DNA from: Microcaldota archaeon
GTDB lineage: Archaea; Micrarchaeota; Micrarchaeia; Micrarchaeales; CABMGC01
Length of the DNA stretch: 5,666 nucleotides
Assembly (NCBI GenBank): GCA_021835105.1
Contig: JAKBQS010000054.1
Span: forward strand, 1-5,666
Direction of reading: 5' to 3'
In this document: positions 4,972 through 5,666 of the stretch, piece by piece
How positions within the stretch are numbered: the first letter of the stretch is position 1
How the letters are laid out: each line of letters opens with the position of its first letter
The notes under the pieces: generated by a model
Database searches by the model: none
Seen by the model: only the letters and a program-made list of their open reading frames with translations
Told to the model about the DNA's origin: nothing
Made by a program: the position numbers and the translations under genes

Positions 4972-5666
4972 ATGGTCATCTTGAAAAAGACATATAAATT
5001 CAGGGCATATCCTTCAAAGGAACAAAAGACTATTCTTAATCGTCAGATGCTTCTCGCAAAGGAACTTTACAATCTTCTCCTAGAGAAATCAAAGGCATAT
5101 TACAAAGAAACAGGCAAAACCCTCACGGAATACAGAATGAATGTGTGGCTTACTCAAATGAAGAAAGAAAAACCAGAATTTGCTGAATTGCATTCGCAGG
5201 TCCTTCAGAATGTCTCAAAAAGGGTATCCGATGCATACAGCCATTTCTTCAGAAGATGCAAGGAAAAGAAGCAAGGGAAAAAGCTCAAGGTTGGGTTTCC
5301 GCGATACAAGAAGTTCGTATCATCGCTGACATATCCCCAAACTAATGGCTTCAAGATAGAAAAGAAGAAGGTTGAACTTTCTAAAATAGGCAGGATAAAC
5401 TTCGTGAACCACAGGGAAATCGAAGGCAAGGCCAAGACACTCACCATAAAGAAAACAAGGTCGCAAGAATGGCACATTACGATTGCGGTTGAAAAGGATG
5501 ATAAGCCATTCGTATCAAACAATAAAGAAAAGGTCGGAATGGATTTGGGAATAAATAAATACGCAGTCCTGTCAGATGGTTCAATACTTCAGAATAAGCA
5601 TATTTCAAAGTCAGAAAGAAATGCACTTAAACGTCTTCAAAAGACAATATCCAGAAGACAAAAAGG
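4972..5666 (+). CDS. tnpB: RNA-guided nuclease TnpB of an IS200/IS605-family element (3' end outside window)
   Basis: 231 residues are readable and the frame is still open at the window edge, so perhaps 55-60 percent of a usual 370-420 residue TnpB is present. The N-terminal part opens with KKTYKFRAYPSKEQ (5-18), the common TnpB/OrfB helix-turn-helix start. GFPRYKKF (108-115) followed by SSLTYPQ (117-123) is the well-conserved central block. The first RuvC motif is VGMDLGINKYAVLSDG, with the catalytic aspartate at residue 191; the second and third RuvC acidic residues and the zinc finger lie beyond the edge, so intactness cannot be judged. TnpB proteins cut DNA beside a short target motif under guidance of an RNA from the right end of the element, which helps the element persist. 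No frameshift or stop is seen. Composition is more A+T-rich than the neighbours (24 G+C of 60 in bases 5041-5100 against 30 of 60 in 3481-3540), as expected for a recent arrival. The ATG at 4972 is chosen for its TATA spacing; a TTG at 4981 is the alternative. Confidence 0.92.
   Translation, partial: MVILKKTYKFRAYPSKEQKTILNRQMLLAKELYNLLLEKSKAYYKETGKTLTEYRMNVWLTQMKKEKPEFAELHSQVLQNVSKRVSDAYSHFFRRCKEKKQGKKLKVGFPRYKKFVSSLTYPQTNGFKIEKKKVELSKIGRINFVNHREIEGKAKTLTIKKTRSQEWHITIAVEKDDKPFVSNNKEKVGMDLGINKYAVLSDGSILQNKHISKSERNALKRLQKTISRRQK

Larger units (their letters stand above)
4882..5666 (+). mobile_element. IS200/IS605-family element with TnpB (left part; runs off the window)
   Basis: The element is recognised from the TnpB gene and from a structured left flank. 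The left boundary is a guess: the A+T-rich filler ends near 4881, and a G+C-richer block with a short hairpin begins there. IS200/IS605 elements have no terminal inverted repeats and end instead in subterminal hairpins, which fits. No TnpA transposase lies between the left flank and tnpB, so this is a TnpB-only (IS1341-like) element or has TnpA elsewhere. The right end, where the guide RNA of TnpB would be, is outside the window. Confidence 0.6.

Noticed and set aside
5205..5522. Open frame on the - strand inside tnpB
   Set aside because: It is the antisense of lysine-rich TnpB codons, giving a Phe/Leu-rich product with no supporting signals.

Overview
The window looks archaeal. It carries isopentenyl phosphate kinase, the enzyme of the archaeal-type mevalonate pathway. 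It also has archaeal TATA-like boxes at the expected distance from starts, near-leaderless GTG and ATG starts, GGTG/GTGAT-type ribosome sites and heavy use of AGG/AGA and ATA codons. The moderate G+C and gene style would suit Thermoplasmata or a Micrarchaeota/ARMAN-like lineage, but the lineage is inference and no rRNA or other marker is present.

Layout. Bases 1-1286 (+ strand) hold the C-terminal part of an FAD-linked oxidase of the alkyl-DHAP-synthase type, followed closely by isopentenyl phosphate kinase. Bases 1289-4738 (- strand) hold three genes, read from right to left: a small zinc-ribbon protein of unknown function, a phosphomannomutase/phosphoglucomutase, and a NodU/CmcH/TobZ-type carbamoyltransferase. 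The two blocks converge, with only two bases between the stop codons near 1287. Bases 4739-4971 are an A+T-rich divergent intergenic region. It holds the zinc-ribbon promoter, an imperfect palindrome, and what looks like the left end of an IS200/IS605-family element. From 4972 to the end of the window (+ strand) runs a TnpB gene that is cut off by the window edge.

How the genes may work together. The + strand pair points to lipid or isoprenoid chemistry: IPK makes isopentenyl diphosphate, and the oxidase resembles an ether-lipid enzyme. The - strand pair points to sugar activation (hexose-1-phosphate supply) and carbamoylation of a glycan or other small molecule. The TnpB element is a recent-looking, more A+T-rich arrival beside the zinc-ribbon promoter. 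No clearly new multi-gene system is visible. The points most worth a second look are the AGPS-like/IPK pairing, the replaced lysine in IPK, the orphan zinc-ribbon protein and the left end of the TnpB element.
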